A DNA stretch of 64,000 nt from an uncultured Ruegeria sp. GTDB taxonomy: Bacteria > Pseudomonadota > Alphaproteobacteria > Rhodobacterales > Rhodobacteraceae. Shown here in pieces: positions 46,147 to 55,835 of the stretch (positions are counted from its first letter, which is position 1; each line of letters starts with the position of its first letter). The position numbers and the translations under genes were made by a program. The stretch is taken from the NCBI RefSeq assembly GCF_947500045.1, contig NZ_CANMQQ010000005.1, positions 186,001-250,000 on the forward strand, given 5' to 3'. Below the pieces are notes generated by a model. It was not told where the DNA came from. It made no database searches and worked only from the letters and a program-made list of their open reading frames with translations.

Positions 46147-47244
46147 ATGGAAAACAGCGTGGCTTTCACCGTTCCGGCATGGGTTCCCGAGGGGGCGCAA
46201 CGATATCTGGACCATACTGAATCTGGACGGTCCATTCGGGATATCGCGCGGGCAGCGGGGTGCCATGCCTCGACCATCTTGCGACAGATCCGACGGGTTG
46301 AAATGCGCCGCGATGATCCGCTGGTAGATGCCGCGCTACAATCGCTTGCCCGATCGCATTTTTCGCCATCCGACCAACAGGCGCCGACTTTTGCCATCGT
46401 AACGCCTGCTGCAAACCAGCCTGAGGCCCAGAACGCTGAATTCGAGCGCGAGGCGCTGCGTGTTCTAAGACGTTTGTGCGAATCCGGAGCTGTTCTTGCA
46501 GTGGCCGAGGATATGGATAAGGCCGTTGTGGTTCGGGACAACGGCGAAAGTGGAACCACCAAAACAGCAGTCGTTGATTGCCGGACTGCACAGGCGCTGG
46601 CTTTGAATGATTGGATTACCTGCGACAATCCGGGGCGCATCTCGCGATATCGAATTTCGACTTCGGGTCGCACGGCGCTAAGCCACCTCATCGCTGATGC
46701 GGAGAACCGGGCGCGCACCCAAAATGAATTTGGTATGGCGGAAGCCCCAGCTTCGTTTAAACCTGCGGCCATGGGAACAAATGCGCCGAACCAGCCCAAA
46801 GTTCGTTACAGCACGGTCGAAAGCCCACTGATCGCGCTGGCGCGCCGTCGGGACCGGGATGGGAAGCCATTCCTCGATGAAACTTTGGTCGGCGCAGGAG
46901 AGCGTTTGCGTGAGGATTTTGAGCTTGCGCAGCTAGGACCGCAGGTCACTCAGAACTGGAATCGCTTTTTGACGTGCGGTGGGCGCGGAGACTTTGCAGC
47001 GGATTCTCATGTAGGGCAGGGCCATTCCGGGGCTCGGGATCGCGTGACACGGGCGTTGTCTGATCTGGGGCCAGGGTTAAGCGATGTCGCATTGCGCTGT
47101 TGTTGTTACCTTGAAGGGCTGGAACTGGCCGAAAAGCGCATGGGCTGGTCCGCACGCTCAGGCAAGATAGTTCTGCGCATCGCCTTGCAGCGGTTGAAAC
47201 GGCACTATCAGGATCAGGCAGAGCAGGATCGCATGATCGGCTAA
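46147..47244 (+). CDS. DUF6456 domain helix-turn-helix protein
   Basis: 365 residues from ATG 46147 (MENSVAFTVPAW). A helix-turn-helix is suggested near the start by SIRDIARAAGCHASTILRQIRR (about 37-58). The C-terminal half (residues about 220-360) matches DUF6456, with RLREDFELAQLGPQVTQNW and LGPGLSDVALRCCCYLEGLELAEKRMGW. It is a cytoplasmic, probably DNA-binding protein. The family is found in Rhodobacterales near DUF6477, as here. The function and targets are unknown. Confidence 0.75.
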   Translation: MENSVAFTVPAWVPEGAQRYLDHTESGRSIRDIARAAGCHASTILRQIRRVEMRRDDPLVDAALQSLARSHFSPSDQQAPTFAIVTPAANQPEAQNAEFEREALRVLRRLCESGAVLAVAEDMDKAVVVRDNGESGTTKTAVVDCRTAQALALNDWITCDNPGRISRYRISTSGRTALSHLIADAENRARTQNEFGMAEAPASFKPAAMGTNAPNQPKVRYSTVESPLIALARRRDRDGKPFLDETLVGAGERLREDFELAQLGPQVTQNWNRFLTCGGRGDFAADSHVGQGHSGARDRVTRALSDLGPGLSDVALRCCCYLEGLELAEKRMGWSARSGKIVLRIALQRLKRHYQDQAEQDRMIG

Positions 47245-47303
47245 CCGACACCTGCATCATATAGTGGCCTTGTGTAGCGGGCCGCAAATGATAATCAGGG
47301 GTT

Positions 47304-48227
47304 ATGAATTTCACCATCCGACAACTGCAGTATTTCCGCGCCGTAGCTGAGCAACGCAATTTTGGGCGTGGGGCACAGGCCTGCCATGTTTCGCAGCCTG
47401 CGCTCTCGGTTCAGATCAAGGCGCTGGAAGACACCATGGGTGGGCCGTTGTTTGAACGGCAGGCCCGTGACATCCTGCTGACGCCGCTTGGGCGTGATGT
47501 TCTGGAATATGCGCAACGCGTTCTGAATGCGGCAGATCGCCTGGATCAGTTCGCCCGTGATCATTCCGGTGGCCATCGCTCTCTGTCGATCGGTATTATA
47601 CCAACCGTCGCGCCGTATCTGCTGCCGGGTGTACTGGCCGGGCTGCGGGCTTCGGATGTCTCGTTGAGGGTACAAATTCGTGAGGCGCCGACCGAGCGAT
47701 TGCTATCAATGCTGCGCTTGGGTGACATTGATGCGGCGGTCCTGGCATTGCCACTTGGCAGCGGAACATTCCATGAAGCGCCGTTGTTCGAAGACCGGTT
47801 TTTGTTGGCGGGAAGCCAGACTCGGTTGAATCGGTTAACAGTCAGCCCGGATGCATTGCGGCCAGTTGACCTGAAGACCGCACAGTTGATGCTGTTGGAA
47901 GATGGGCACTGCCTGACCGATCAGGCGCTTGAGGTCTGCGGCCAGGATCGCACCAGTGGTCAGATCAACATGGGTGCGTCATCGCTGGCCACGTTGTCTC
48001 GCTTGGTCGCCGAAGGGTTCGGCCTGACCCTGATGCCCGAACTGGCGGCGCAGGCCGAGACGAGTGCGGTGCCGGGATTGCGATTGCTGCGATTTGGCGC
48101 GCCGCAACCGGCGCGGACAATTGGGCTGGTGCGCCGCGCCTCGACCCAAAGCGAAGAGTGGTTTGACCGTTTGGCACAAGTGATCCGGCAAGTCGGTGAA
48201 GAGGTGGTCGCAAAAACCCGCGTGTGA
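47304..48227 (+). CDS. oxyR: Hydrogen-peroxide-inducible regulator OxyR
   Basis: LysR-type regulator of 307 residues. The N-terminal winged helix is LQYFRAVAEQRNFGRGAQAC then HVSQPALSVQIKALED. The redox loop EDGHCLTDQALEVC places two Cys nine residues apart, the spacing of Cys199 and Cys208 in Escherichia coli OxyR, with the GHC context conserved. This supports OxyR over a general LysR regulator. It converges on a peroxiredoxin gene, a natural target, with a terminator between them. Confidence 0.9.
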   Translation: MNFTIRQLQYFRAVAEQRNFGRGAQACHVSQPALSVQIKALEDTMGGPLFERQARDILLTPLGRDVLEYAQRVLNAADRLDQFARDHSGGHRSLSIGIIPTVAPYLLPGVLAGLRASDVSLRVQIREAPTERLLSMLRLGDIDAAVLALPLGSGTFHEAPLFEDRFLLAGSQTRLNRLTVSPDALRPVDLKTAQLMLLEDGHCLTDQALEVCGQDRTSGQINMGASSLATLSRLVAEGFGLTLMPELAAQAETSAVPGLRLLRFGAPQPARTIGLVRRASTQSEEWFDRLAQVIRQVGEEVVAKTRV

Positions 48228-48228
48228 C

Positions 48229-48256
48229 AAAAAAGGCCCGCCGAGATGGCGAGCCT
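48229..48256. terminator. Terminator between oxyR and peroxiredoxin
   Basis: Stem AGGCTCGCC / GGCGGGCCT on the minus strand (one G-U) followed by TTTTTT, 23 bases past the peroxiredoxin stop. It may also limit oxyR read-through. Confidence 0.8.
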
Positions 48257-48279
48257 AGAAACAAGTGCAATCAAGTAGA

Positions 48280-48831
48280 TCAGGCCAACGCCGGTTCGCG
48301 CGCTTCGTCCAGATGTTTCACGAGATTTTCCGGAGACGACACACCATAGGGGTCCTCGGGGCAGTTATCCATCAGGCCGGGCTCTTCGAACCACGCTTCA
48401 ACTACACCGTCATTGACGATGGCTGCATAGCGCCACGAGCGCATGCCAAAACCCAGATTGTCCTTGTCGACCAGCATGCCCATCTTGCGGGTGAACTCAC
48501 CTGAACCGTCAGGAATAACTTCGACGTTTGTCAGCCCCTGTTCTGCCGCCCATTTGTTCATGACAAAGCTGTCATTCACCGACATGCAGTAGATCGCATC
48601 GATACCTTTGGCCGCGAAATCGGCGTGGCTATTCTCAAAGCCGGGCAATTGGTAGGTCGAGCACGTCGGAGTGAACGCACCGGGCAGCGAGAACAGGATG
48701 ACGCGCTTGCCCGCAAAGTAATCAGCGGTTGTCTTGTCTTCCCAGCGGAATGGGTTGGGGCCTTCGATTGCCTCATCGCGGACGCGGGTGTGGAAGGTTA
48801 CTTCAGGCAGTTTTGCGCCGGTTTTCATCAT
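48280..48831 (-). CDS. Peroxiredoxin (Prx5/AhpE-like redoxin)
   Basis: Thiol peroxidase reducing peroxides, 183 residues from ATG 48831 with an AGGAG ribosome site. The peroxidatic Cys is in GAFTPTCSTYQLPGF, the typical PxxxTxxC-like motif, here PGAFTPTC. YCMSVNDSFVMNKWA and GFGMRSWRYAAIVNDGVV support the Prx5 branch. No second resolving Cys is obvious in the usual place. It is convergent with oxyR, so control by OxyR is likely, but no clear site is seen. Confidence 0.9.
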   Translation of the reverse strand: MMKTGAKLPEVTFHTRVRDEAIEGPNPFRWEDKTTADYFAGKRVILFSLPGAFTPTCSTYQLPGFENSHADFAAKGIDAIYCMSVNDSFVMNKWAAEQGLTNVEVIPDGSGEFTRKMGMLVDKDNLGFGMRSWRYAAIVNDGVVEAWFEEPGLMDNCPEDPYGVSSPENLVKHLDEAREPALA

Positions 48832-48999
48832 CAAACTCCTGTGATTCACATGTGATTGATGCGAGAGTTAGAACGATTCCAGACCGGCTTCAATAAGAGA
48901 TACGCTGCGATTGCGATATATCTTTTTCCCAGTTAATCCACTTGAAAAGGTGGAATAATATCTGACTGTTTTATCGCTTATGCTGCAGGCGCAAAGTCG

Positions 49000-49018
49000 A
49001 GCCGCATAGCGGCTATGC
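49000..49018. promoter_or_regulatory. Two overlapping alternative hairpins upstream of lipA
   Basis: AGCCGC-ATA-GCGGCT (49000-49014) and GCATAG-CGG-CTATGC (49004-49018) are both perfect but cannot form at once. They lie 75-93 bases upstream of the lipA start used here. Such mutually exclusive stems could switch expression, or be two views of one dyad. Confidence 0.4.
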
Positions 49019-49092
49019 ACCGCTGGCCTAACCAATAAAGTCAGTTTATGTTAGGTGCTAAACGAGTTGACCCAAAGTCAGGAAAACCAGCT

Positions 49093-50043
49093 GTGCGTGA
49101 TCTGAAAATTCCCGAACAAAGACATCCTGAAAAGGCACATCGACCTGACAATGCCGCCCCGCGCAAACCCAGTTGGATTCGGGTCAAAGCCCCGGGTGGC
49201 AAAGGGTATGCAGAAACCCACAAAATCATGCGCGACAACAATCTGGTCACTGTCTGCGAAGAGGCCGGATGCCCCAATGTGGGCGAATGCTGGAGCCAGG
49301 GCCACGCAACCATGATGATCATGGGCGAAATCTGTACGCGCGGTTGTACCTTCTGCAACATCGCCACGGGTAAGCCGGATACTTTGGATGCATTTGAACC
49401 CGGGCGTGTGGCTCATGCGGTGCAAAAGCTGGGCTTGAACCATGTCGTTATCACGTCAGTAGACCGGGATGATCTGTTGGATGGTGGGGCAGATCATTTT
49501 GCACAAACCATCCGCGCAGTTCGGCATCGGTCGCCCAAGACCACGATCGAGATTCTGACGCCAGATTTCCTGAAATGTGATCCTTCGGTTCTTGAGGCCG
49601 TTGTTGAAGCCAAGCCAGATGTCTTCAATCACAATCTCGAAACGGTGCCCGGTCTTTATACCCAGGTTCGCCCCGGTGCGCGGTACTTCCATTCGTTGCG
49701 TCTACTGCAGCGGGTCAAAGAGATGGATCCGTCGATCTTCACCAAATCCGGCATCATGGTCGGGTTGGGTGAAGATGAAACGCAGGTCCGGCAGGTCATG
49801 GACGACATGCGCGCGGCGGATATCGATTTTCTGACCATCGGTCAGTACCTGCAGCCGACGCCTAAACACCATGGCATCGATCGTTTTGTCACCCCTGAAG
49901 AATTCGCGGCCTATGAAAAAGCAGCCTTTGGCAAAGGCTTCCTGATGGTCTCAGCAACGCCATTGACCCGCTCGTCATACCACGCAGGTGATGACTTTGC
50001 GCGCTTGCGCGAGGCTCGGCAAAAGAAGCTAAATCAGGTATGA
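49093..50043 (+). CDS. lipA: Lipoyl synthase
   Basis: Radical SAM enzyme inserting two sulfur atoms into octanoyl-protein to make lipoyl groups. I use GTG 49093, giving [17 protein letters not shown], the usual family start, with AGGA upstream; ATG at 49048 adds 15 doubtful residues. The auxiliary cluster Cys are in [16 protein letters not shown], and the radical SAM motif is [30 protein letters not shown] and [10 protein letters not shown] complete the family. The stop overlaps the next gene as ATGA. Confidence 0.93.
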   Translation: MRDLKIPEQRHPEKAHRPDNAAPRKPSWIRVKAPGGKGYAETHKIMRDNNLVTVCEEAGCPNVGECWSQGHATMMIMGEICTRGCTFCNIATGKPDTLDAFEPGRVAHAVQKLGLNHVVITSVDRDDLLDGGADHFAQTIRAVRHRSPKTTIEILTPDFLKCDPSVLEAVVEAKPDVFNHNLETVPGLYTQVRPGARYFHSLRLLQRVKEMDPSIFTKSGIMVGLGEDETQVRQVMDDMRAADIDFLTIGQYLQPTPKHHGIDRFVTPEEFAAYEKAAFGKGFLMVSATPLTRSSYHAGDDFARLREARQKKLNQV

Positions 50044-51185
50044 AACCCGAGCTGCAGTCTTGGCTGACCGAAAAACGGCACGAGCTGCATCAGGTACCCG
50101 AGATTTCGGGAAAAGAGCGCGGGACTGCGGCAAGCATATCCAACCTTTTACAAGCATGTGGTCCCGATGCGGTTCTGACCGGAATTGGCGGTCATGGTGT
50201 TGCGGCGATTTACGACAGTGGCCAACCTGGACCTACCGTTGGTATCCGATGTGAGTTGGATGGTTTGCCGATCCAAGAAATCTCAAGCGCCAGATACGCG
50301 TCGCAGTATCCCGGCAAAGGGCATCTATGCGGGCACGATGGCCATATGGCGATGGTGCTTGGCGTGGCCTTTGTTCTTGGGGACAAACGTCCGCCCAACG
50401 GGCGCGTCGTACTAATCTTTCAACCCGCCGAAGAAACCGGGCAGGGTGCCATGGCCTATCGCGCGGATCCTAAATTCGCGAATATTGCACCGGATTATGT
50501 GTTTTCTCTGCACAATCTGCCGGGGTTGGAATTGGGCGCGGTTGAGGTGTGCTCGGGCCCGGCCAATTGCGCATCACGTGGGATGCGGGTTGTATTGACG
50601 GGCAAAACCTCTCACGCGGCGGCCCCTCAGGATGGGGTGTCACCCGCCGGTGCATTGGCAGAGCTTATGCCTGCGTTGGCGGCACTTGGGCGAGGCGGGG
50701 CGCTGGATACGGATTTTGCGCTAGCAACAGTAACCCATGCGCGTTTGGGCGAAGCCACCTTTGGTGTGGCACCCGGTATGGCCGAGCTTTGGGTGACCTT
50801 GCGCACGGTCTCGGATACACGCATGACCGGCCTGATCCACGAGGCCGAACAGCTTGTAAGTGCAGGCGCAAAGGCTCAGGGCCTGAATGTCGAAATCACG
50901 TATGACGACATATTCGAGGCCTGTACAAACTCCGCTGAAGCCGTGCAGGTCGTGTCCGAGGCCTGCCGGGCCCGCGACTTACCTTGCAAATTGGTTCCGA
51001 CCCCACAAAGGTTTTCGGAAGATTTCGGGCAGTTCGGCAAAAGTGCAAAAACTGCCATGTTCTGGCTGGGTGCAGGGCGGGATCACCCTCAGCTGCACAA
51101 TCCAGATTACGATTTTCCTGATGCCCTGATCCCGATCGGGACCGAGATTTTTCTGGCTGCGATCGAACAAACGCTTAGGGCTTAG
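50040..51185 (+). CDS. M20 family amidohydrolase/peptidase
   Basis: Zinc hydrolase of the M20D group, which includes N-acyl amino acid amidohydrolases and hippurate hydrolases. 381 residues. Metal motifs are [12 protein letters not shown] at residues about 96-107 and the Glu pair in [14 protein letters not shown], with further ligands at HNLPG. The dimerisation domain (residues about 180-290) is present. It overlaps lipA as ATGA but has no obvious tie to lipoate. Its stop overlaps a convergent small gene by 11 bases. Confidence 0.87.
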   Translation: MKPELQSWLTEKRHELHQVPEISGKERGTAASISNLLQACGPDAVLTGIGGHGVAAIYDSGQPGPTVGIRCELDGLPIQEISSARYASQYPGKGHLCGHDGHMAMVLGVAFVLGDKRPPNGRVVLIFQPAEETGQGAMAYRADPKFANIAPDYVFSLHNLPGLELGAVEVCSGPANCASRGMRVVLTGKTSHAAAPQDGVSPAGALAELMPALAALGRGGALDTDFALATVTHARLGEATFGVAPGMAELWVTLRTVSDTRMTGLIHEAEQLVSAGAKAQGLNVEITYDDIFEACTNSAEAVQVVSEACRARDLPCKLVPTPQRFSEDFGQFGKSAKTAMFWLGAGRDHPQLHNPDYDFPDALIPIGTEIFLAAIEQTLRA

Positions 51186-51348
51186 GTTTTCTGGGGTGGC
51201 TTTCTGCCCAATCGGGCCACCATCCCATGTACTCAATACCAGCAATCGCCAGACAGATCAGTATCGTGCCAAATACCAGTTTCACCCGATGTTCTGACGG
51301 CGGGTTTCGCGCCCATTGCGACATGCGAAGGAAGTGGCGCAAATTCAT
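51175..51348 (-). CDS. Small membrane protein (57 aa) downstream of hpt
   Basis: 57-residue frame MNLRHFLRMSQWARNPPSEH with one hydrophobic segment at about 24-41 (LVFGTILICLAIAGIEY) and a Trp/Pro-rich end ([17 protein letters not shown]). It lies five bases after hpt on the same strand, so it is likely co-transcribed, and overlaps the M20 gene's end by 11 bases. The strongly basic N-terminus and membrane span fit a real inner-membrane peptide. Function is unknown. Confidence 0.65.
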   Translation of the reverse strand: MNLRHFLRMSQWARNPPSEHRVKLVFGTILICLAIAGIEYMGWWPDWAESHPRKPKP

Positions 51349-51353
51349 CCGTC

Positions 51354-51896
51354 CTAATCTTCGATAAACCGAACCTTGCCGATAAATGGCAGGTTGCGGT
51401 TGCGCTGTGCATAATCGATGCCATAGCCCACGACAAATTCATCAGGAATTTCAAACCCGATCCAGTCCGAGCGAAAATCGACCTCACGCCGGCTTGGTTT
51501 GTCCAACAGAGCGATGGATTTCAATCGATGCGGCGTGCGGCTTTGAAGCAGTTTGGTGACGTGGTTCAGGGTGTGGCCAGTATCCACGATATCTTCGACC
51601 ACCAGCACATCACGTCCTTCAATTGCGCCTCGCAAGTCTTTGAGAATACGCACTTCTCGGCTGCTTTCCATCGAATCTCCATATGATGAAGCTTCAAGAA
51701 AGTCGACCTCAATGGGAAGATCCAGTTCGCGCACCAGATCAGCGATGAAGACGAAACTGCCCCGCAGCAGGCCCACGACGATCAGTTTGTCGGTGCCGCC
51801 AAACTCTGCGGTTATTTCCCGGCAAAGCTCTTCGATCCGTGCGGCAATTGCCTTGGCCGAGATCATCTCATCTATCACATATGCGCGCTGGCTCAT
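51354..51896 (-). CDS. hpt: Hypoxanthine phosphoribosyltransferase
   Basis: Purine salvage enzyme making IMP (and GMP) from hypoxanthine or guanine and PRPP. 180 residues from ATG 51896 ([14 protein letters not shown]); an upstream in-frame ATG would add 18 residues. The PRPP loop is [17 protein letters not shown], and [21 protein letters not shown] is the PPi loop. [21 protein letters not shown] is the purine-contacting end. It is divergent from the RatA-like gene by 72 bases. Confidence 0.92.
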   Translation of the reverse strand: MSQRAYVIDEMISAKAIAARIEELCREITAEFGGTDKLIVVGLLRGSFVFIADLVRELDLPIEVDFLEASSYGDSMESSREVRILKDLRGAIEGRDVLVVEDIVDTGHTLNHVTKLLQSRTPHRLKSIALLDKPSRREVDFRSDWIGFEIPDEFVVGYGIDYAQRNRNLPFIGKVRFIED

Positions 51897-51968
51897 CACT
51901 GCCCCCTTGATCTTTGGCGCGCAACATACGAAATCACGCGCCATTGTCACCAGTTAATACCGGACGCC

Positions 51969-52412
51969 ATGCCAACTCATTCCGAGACACGACCGCTGCC
52001 TTACACCGCTCAGCAGATGTATGATCTGGTTGCGGACGTGGCAAATTACCCCGAGTTCTTGCCATGGTGCGCCGCAGCCCGCATCCGCCGCACATATGCT
52101 GCTGGCGAAGGCAGGGTGATGGAGGCGGAGCTGGTGATATCATTTAAGGTGTTTCGTGAACGCTTTGGCAGCCGCGTTACGCTGTTTGATGCGCAGAAAC
52201 GGATTGATACCGAATATTTGGATGGTCCTTTCAAATACATGCGTTCGGACTGGCAATTTGAAGATACCGATCAGGGGTGCAACGTCTCGTTTCACGTTGA
52301 TTTCGAGTTCAAGAATGCAGTTCTGCAAGGCATCATCGGTGTGGTGTTCAACGAAGCCATGCACCGTATCGTCCGCGCATTCGAACAACGCGCCGCAGTC
52401 CTTTACGGCTGA
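51969..52412 (+). CDS. RatA/Coq10-like START domain protein
   Basis: 147-residue SRPBCC/START-like protein. It matches the family containing RatA of Escherichia coli and mitochondrial Coq10, which binds ubiquinone-type lipids (MYDLVADVANYPEFLPWC, WQFEDTDQGCNVSFHVDFEF). Alphaproteobacterial members are thought to aid ubiquinone function; the toxin label from RatA should not be taken as a toxin-antitoxin system. No antitoxin partner is present next door. Confidence 0.85.
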   Translation: MPTHSETRPLPYTAQQMYDLVADVANYPEFLPWCAAARIRRTYAAGEGRVMEAELVISFKVFRERFGSRVTLFDAQKRIDTEYLDGPFKYMRSDWQFEDTDQGCNVSFHVDFEFKNAVLQGIIGVVFNEAMHRIVRAFEQRAAVLYG

Positions 52413-52450
52413 GGCTTTACGCCCCGGCGGCGCGCGCTAGACTGCGCGTT

Positions 52451-53746
52451 ATGACTGATTTGACATCTAGCCTTGCTGAGTTTGCTGCTGGCCCTGTGAC
52501 GACCACGGCGCAGGCCCGTATTGTAACATCTCTCTCCGCTTTGGATTGGTTTGCTGTTGGGCGGGCAGGGGTTGATGAACCCGTTTCCCGCATTGTCCGC
52601 CAGATGGTTCTGGCCGAAAGCGGCGCGACGCAGGCCCGGTTGTTCGGTGGTGGCGACGCTCCGCTGCGCGCAGCAGCGCTGGTAAACGGTACAGTGTCCC
52701 ATGCCCTTGATTATGACGATACGCATTTTGCCCATATCGGCCATCCCTCGGTTGCAGTTTTTCCGGCGGCACTTGCGCTTGCGGCGTGGGAGGATCGACC
52801 GCTGGTGGATATGCTAGAAGCCGCGCTGGTCGGGATGGAGCTGTCGATCCGCATGGGCTTGTGGCTGGGACGAGGTCATTATCAGGCCGGGTTTCACCAG
52901 ACCGCCACGGCGGGTGCGTTTGGGGCTGCGGTCGCTGCGGGGCGGATCATGGCGTTTGACGCGAGACAGATGCGTGATGTGCTGGGCCTGACGGCCACAC
53001 GTGCATCGGGGCAAAAATCGCAGTTCGGGACCATGGGCAAACCCTATAACGCAGGGCTTGCGGCCTCGAACGGAGTTGAGGCGGCACAGCTGATCCGCAA
53101 TGGATTTCAGCCCGGTTCTGATGCGCTGGAGGGTCCCTTCGGGTTTGGAGCGACACATCTAGGGTCGGACGAAATCTCTGACGCACTTGATGGGTTGGGG
53201 GATGAATGGTTGTTCGAAAGCGTCAGTCACAAGTTTCACGCGTGTTGCCACGGTCTGCACGCGGCGCTTGAGGCGGCGCGTGATCTCGATATCGCCGAAC
53301 CGGAAGTGGCTGAAATCAAAGTGAAAACCCACCCTCGCTGGATGAGTGTCTGCAATCAGCTGCAACCAAACAGTGGTTTGGGCGCAAAGTTCTCCTATCG
53401 CACGGTGATTGCAATGCAGGCGATGGGATTTGATACGGCGCTGCCGGGCAGCTATTCCGACAAGATCTGCGCCGATCCACGGCTTCAATCCCTGCGGGAT
53501 CGGATCATCGTCGAGGCAGATGAAAGCCTGTCTGAAACTCAGGCCCACCTCTCCCTGTTGCGCCGAGATGGCGCACGTCGCGAGGCCAGCCATGATCTGT
53601 TGGCCCCAATGTCGCTTTCAGATCGTGAAGATCGGGTCAGGGACAAAGCATCGAAACTCATCGGTGGGGACGAAGCAGACGCGATCTGGTCGATGCTGCG
53701 CACCGGTGGGCGCGCAGCGGATTTGGCTGAAAGGTTAGCAGATTAA
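52451..53746 (+). CDS. MmgE/PrpD family protein
   Basis: 431-residue member of the 2-methylcitrate dehydratase/iminodisuccinate epimerase superfamily. Family blocks are [36 protein letters not shown] and [20 protein letters not shown]. The reaction is not fixed: PrpD, cis-aconitate decarboxylase and epimerases all share this fold. No prp genes are nearby. The gene ends by overlapping the convergent pyrC gene by four bases. Confidence 0.85.
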   Translation: MTDLTSSLAEFAAGPVTTTAQARIVTSLSALDWFAVGRAGVDEPVSRIVRQMVLAESGATQARLFGGGDAPLRAAALVNGTVSHALDYDDTHFAHIGHPSVAVFPAALALAAWEDRPLVDMLEAALVGMELSIRMGLWLGRGHYQAGFHQTATAGAFGAAVAAGRIMAFDARQMRDVLGLTATRASGQKSQFGTMGKPYNAGLAASNGVEAAQLIRNGFQPGSDALEGPFGFGATHLGSDEISDALDGLGDEWLFESVSHKFHACCHGLHAALEAARDLDIAEPEVAEIKVKTHPRWMSVCNQLQPNSGLGAKFSYRTVIAMQAMGFDTALPGSYSDKICADPRLQSLRDRIIVEADESLSETQAHLSLLRRDGARREASHDLLAPMSLSDREDRVRDKASKLIGGDEADAIWSMLRTGGRAADLAERLAD

Positions 53747-54780
53747 GCGACCCGCCAATGCAGCGGGAATCCGGGGTCGAATACGGTGACAGGGCCGTCA
53801 CCACTTTCGATTTTGGTGGGATAGACGACCTCTTCACCTTTGGTCAGCGTAATGGTGTCTTCGTTCACAGGCAGGCGATAGAATGCAGGACCGTTGATCG
53901 AGGTAAACGCCTCAAGCTTGTCCAACGCCTCTGCGCGTTCAAACATTTCGGCCAGCAAAGACATGGTATTCGTTGCCGTGAAGCAACCGGCGCACCCACA
54001 AGCCATTTCCTTGTTGGCATCCGTATGCGGCGCGCTGTCCGTGCCAAGGAAGAAACGCGCATCGCCTGATGTTGCAGCGGTCAGAAGGGCCAGCCGATGT
54101 TCCTCACGTTTCGCAACCGGAAGGCAGTAGTAATGCGGTTTGATGCCGCCAACCAATATGTGGTTGCGGTTGATGATCAGGTGATGCGTCGTAATGGTCG
54201 CGCCCAAATCCTTGTCATGCGATTTCACATAGTTCACGCCATTTGACGTTGTGATGTGCTCCATCACAACGCGCAGCCCAGGCGTTGTCTTGCGGATCGG
54301 ATCAAGAACGCGGTCGATGAATACGGCTTCGCGATCAAAGATATCGATATCGGCATTTGTAACCTCGCCATGTACGCACAGCGGAAGACCGATCTCGGCC
54401 ATCTTCTCTAGCACCGCGCGCACCTTGTCGAAATTGTGAACGCCAGACGAGGAGTTGGTCGTCGCGCCGGCGGGGTACAGCTTGACGGCCTTGACCAATC
54501 CGCTGGCATGGGCGGCGGCCACATCGGCAGGGTCCGTGTCTTCGGTCAGATAGAGCGTCATCAACGGCTCGAACGTCATATCATCCGGCAGGGCAGCCAG
54601 AATGCGGTCCCGATAGGCAGCCGCCTGACTGCCGGTTACGACGGGCGGAACCAGATTTGGCATAATGATTGCGCGGGCGAAATGGCGCGCGGTTTCAGGC
54701 AGAACGGCTTGCAACATTGCGCCATCGCGCAGATGCAAATGCCAGTCATCGGGGCGGCGGATCGTCAAGGAATGGGTCAT
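53743..54780 (-). CDS. pyrC: Dihydroorotase
   Basis: Zinc amidohydrolase of pyrimidine synthesis converting N-carbamoylaspartate to dihydroorotate. The 345-residue class II type has [10 protein letters not shown] (first metal pair), [16 protein letters not shown] with the Lys that is carbamylated, and [18 protein letters not shown] with the metal-binding Asp. Length fits PyrC. It is alone, unlike PyrB-linked class I forms. pyrH, another pyrimidine gene, is 37 kb away. Confidence 0.94.
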   Translation of the reverse strand: MTHSLTIRRPDDWHLHLRDGAMLQAVLPETARHFARAIIMPNLVPPVVTGSQAAAYRDRILAALPDDMTFEPLMTLYLTEDTDPADVAAAHASGLVKAVKLYPAGATTNSSSGVHNFDKVRAVLEKMAEIGLPLCVHGEVTNADIDIFDREAVFIDRVLDPIRKTTPGLRVVMEHITTSNGVNYVKSHDKDLGATITTHHLIINRNHILVGGIKPHYYCLPVAKREEHRLALLTAATSGDARFFLGTDSAPHTDANKEMACGCAGCFTATNTMSLLAEMFERAEALDKLEAFTSINGPAFYRLPVNEDTITLTKGEEVVYPTKIESGDGPVTVFDPGFPLHWRVA

Positions 54781-54926
54781 GGCTCCCGGCTAACACAGGC
54801 GCTGGGGTGGTGAAAGACCCTCTTGCCCTTGTCAACGCAAAGGATCGTCGTAAGTCTCTGACGGATAGTGGTCTTGACCTTCGCATGCGGTCGTGACCTG
54901 TTGGCCGGAGGGAAAAAGGGGCGCTC

Positions 54927-55835
54927 ATGACACAGCCGAATTCCATTGATGCCGTACAGGACCTGTTGGGCTCTGAGGGGTATGTCTGTGGCCGGGCTCT
55001 GGCGACGGTCGTGTTTCTTTCGCTGAAACTCGGGCGGCCTCTGTTTCTGGAGGGTGAAGCGGGCGTGGGAAAGACCGAGATCGCCAAGGCCCTGGCTGCC
55101 GGATTGGGGCGCCGCCTGATCCGATTGCAGTGTTACGAAGGGCTTGATGCCTCCTCTGCCGTATATGAATGGAACTTTCCCGCTCAGATGGTGGCCATCC
55201 GTACCGCCGAAGCATCAGGTGGCGCTGATCGGGGTGCGCTGCAGACCGAGTTGTTTTCGGATGATTACCTGATTGAACGCCCGTTGCTGCAGGCCATGCG
55301 CCCGGACGAAAATGGGGCACCGGTTCTGTTGATTGATGAGTTGGATCGGACCGACGAACCTTTTGAGGCTTTCCTGCTGGAAGCGCTCAGCGACTTTCAG
55401 GTCACCATCCCCGAACTTGGGACCATCAAGGCGCCCGAGCCGCCCATAGTGATTGTTACATCGAACCGAACCCGCGAAGTACACGACGCACTAAAACGCC
55501 GCTGCCTCTATCATTGGGTCGACTACCCCGATTTTGCCCGCGAGATTGAAATCCTGCACACGCGTGCACCCGAGGCGGCCGAGGCCTTAAGCCGTGAGGT
55601 GGTGGCCTTTGTTCAGCGCCTGCGCACCGAAGACCTGTTCAAGAAACCGGGTGTCGCTGAAACCATCGATTGGGCCAAATGCTTGCTGGCGCTTGACGTT
55701 ATCAACCTCAGCCCCGAGGTGATCGGCGACACGTTGGGCGCCATTCTGAAATACCAGGATGACATCCAAAAGCTGCAAGGGTCCGAGGCCAAGCGCTTGT
55801 TGGATGAAGCTAAAGGTACGCTAGAACCCGCATGA
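54927..55835 (+). CDS. coxD: MoxR-family AAA ATPase (CoxD-like)
   Basis: AAA+ chaperone of 302 residues. It carries Walker A GEAGVGKTEIAKALA (about 37-51), Walker B PVLLIDELDR, and the MoxR sensor SNRTREVHDALKRRCLYHWVDY. In the CO-dehydrogenase cluster of Oligotropha carboxidovorans, CoxD and the VWA protein CoxE mature the enzyme's metal centre, which fits this context. It is first in the cluster, and its stop overlaps the next gene as ATGA. Confidence 0.88.
   Translation: MTQPNSIDAVQDLLGSEGYVCGRALATVVFLSLKLGRPLFLEGEAGVGKTEIAKALAAGLGRRLIRLQCYEGLDASSAVYEWNFPAQMVAIRTAEASGGADRGALQTELFSDDYLIERPLLQAMRPDENGAPVLLIDELDRTDEPFEAFLLEALSDFQVTIPELGTIKAPEPPIVIVTSNRTREVHDALKRRCLYHWVDYPDFAREIEILHTRAPEAAEALSREVVAFVQRLRTEDLFKKPGVAETIDWAKCLLALDVINLSPEVIGDTLGAILKYQDDIQKLQGSEAKRLLDEAKGTLEPA

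Noticed and set aside
51969..52412. RatA toxin of a toxin-antitoxin system
   Set aside because: There is no antitoxin gene adjacent, and alphaproteobacterial members of this family are better viewed as Coq10-like.
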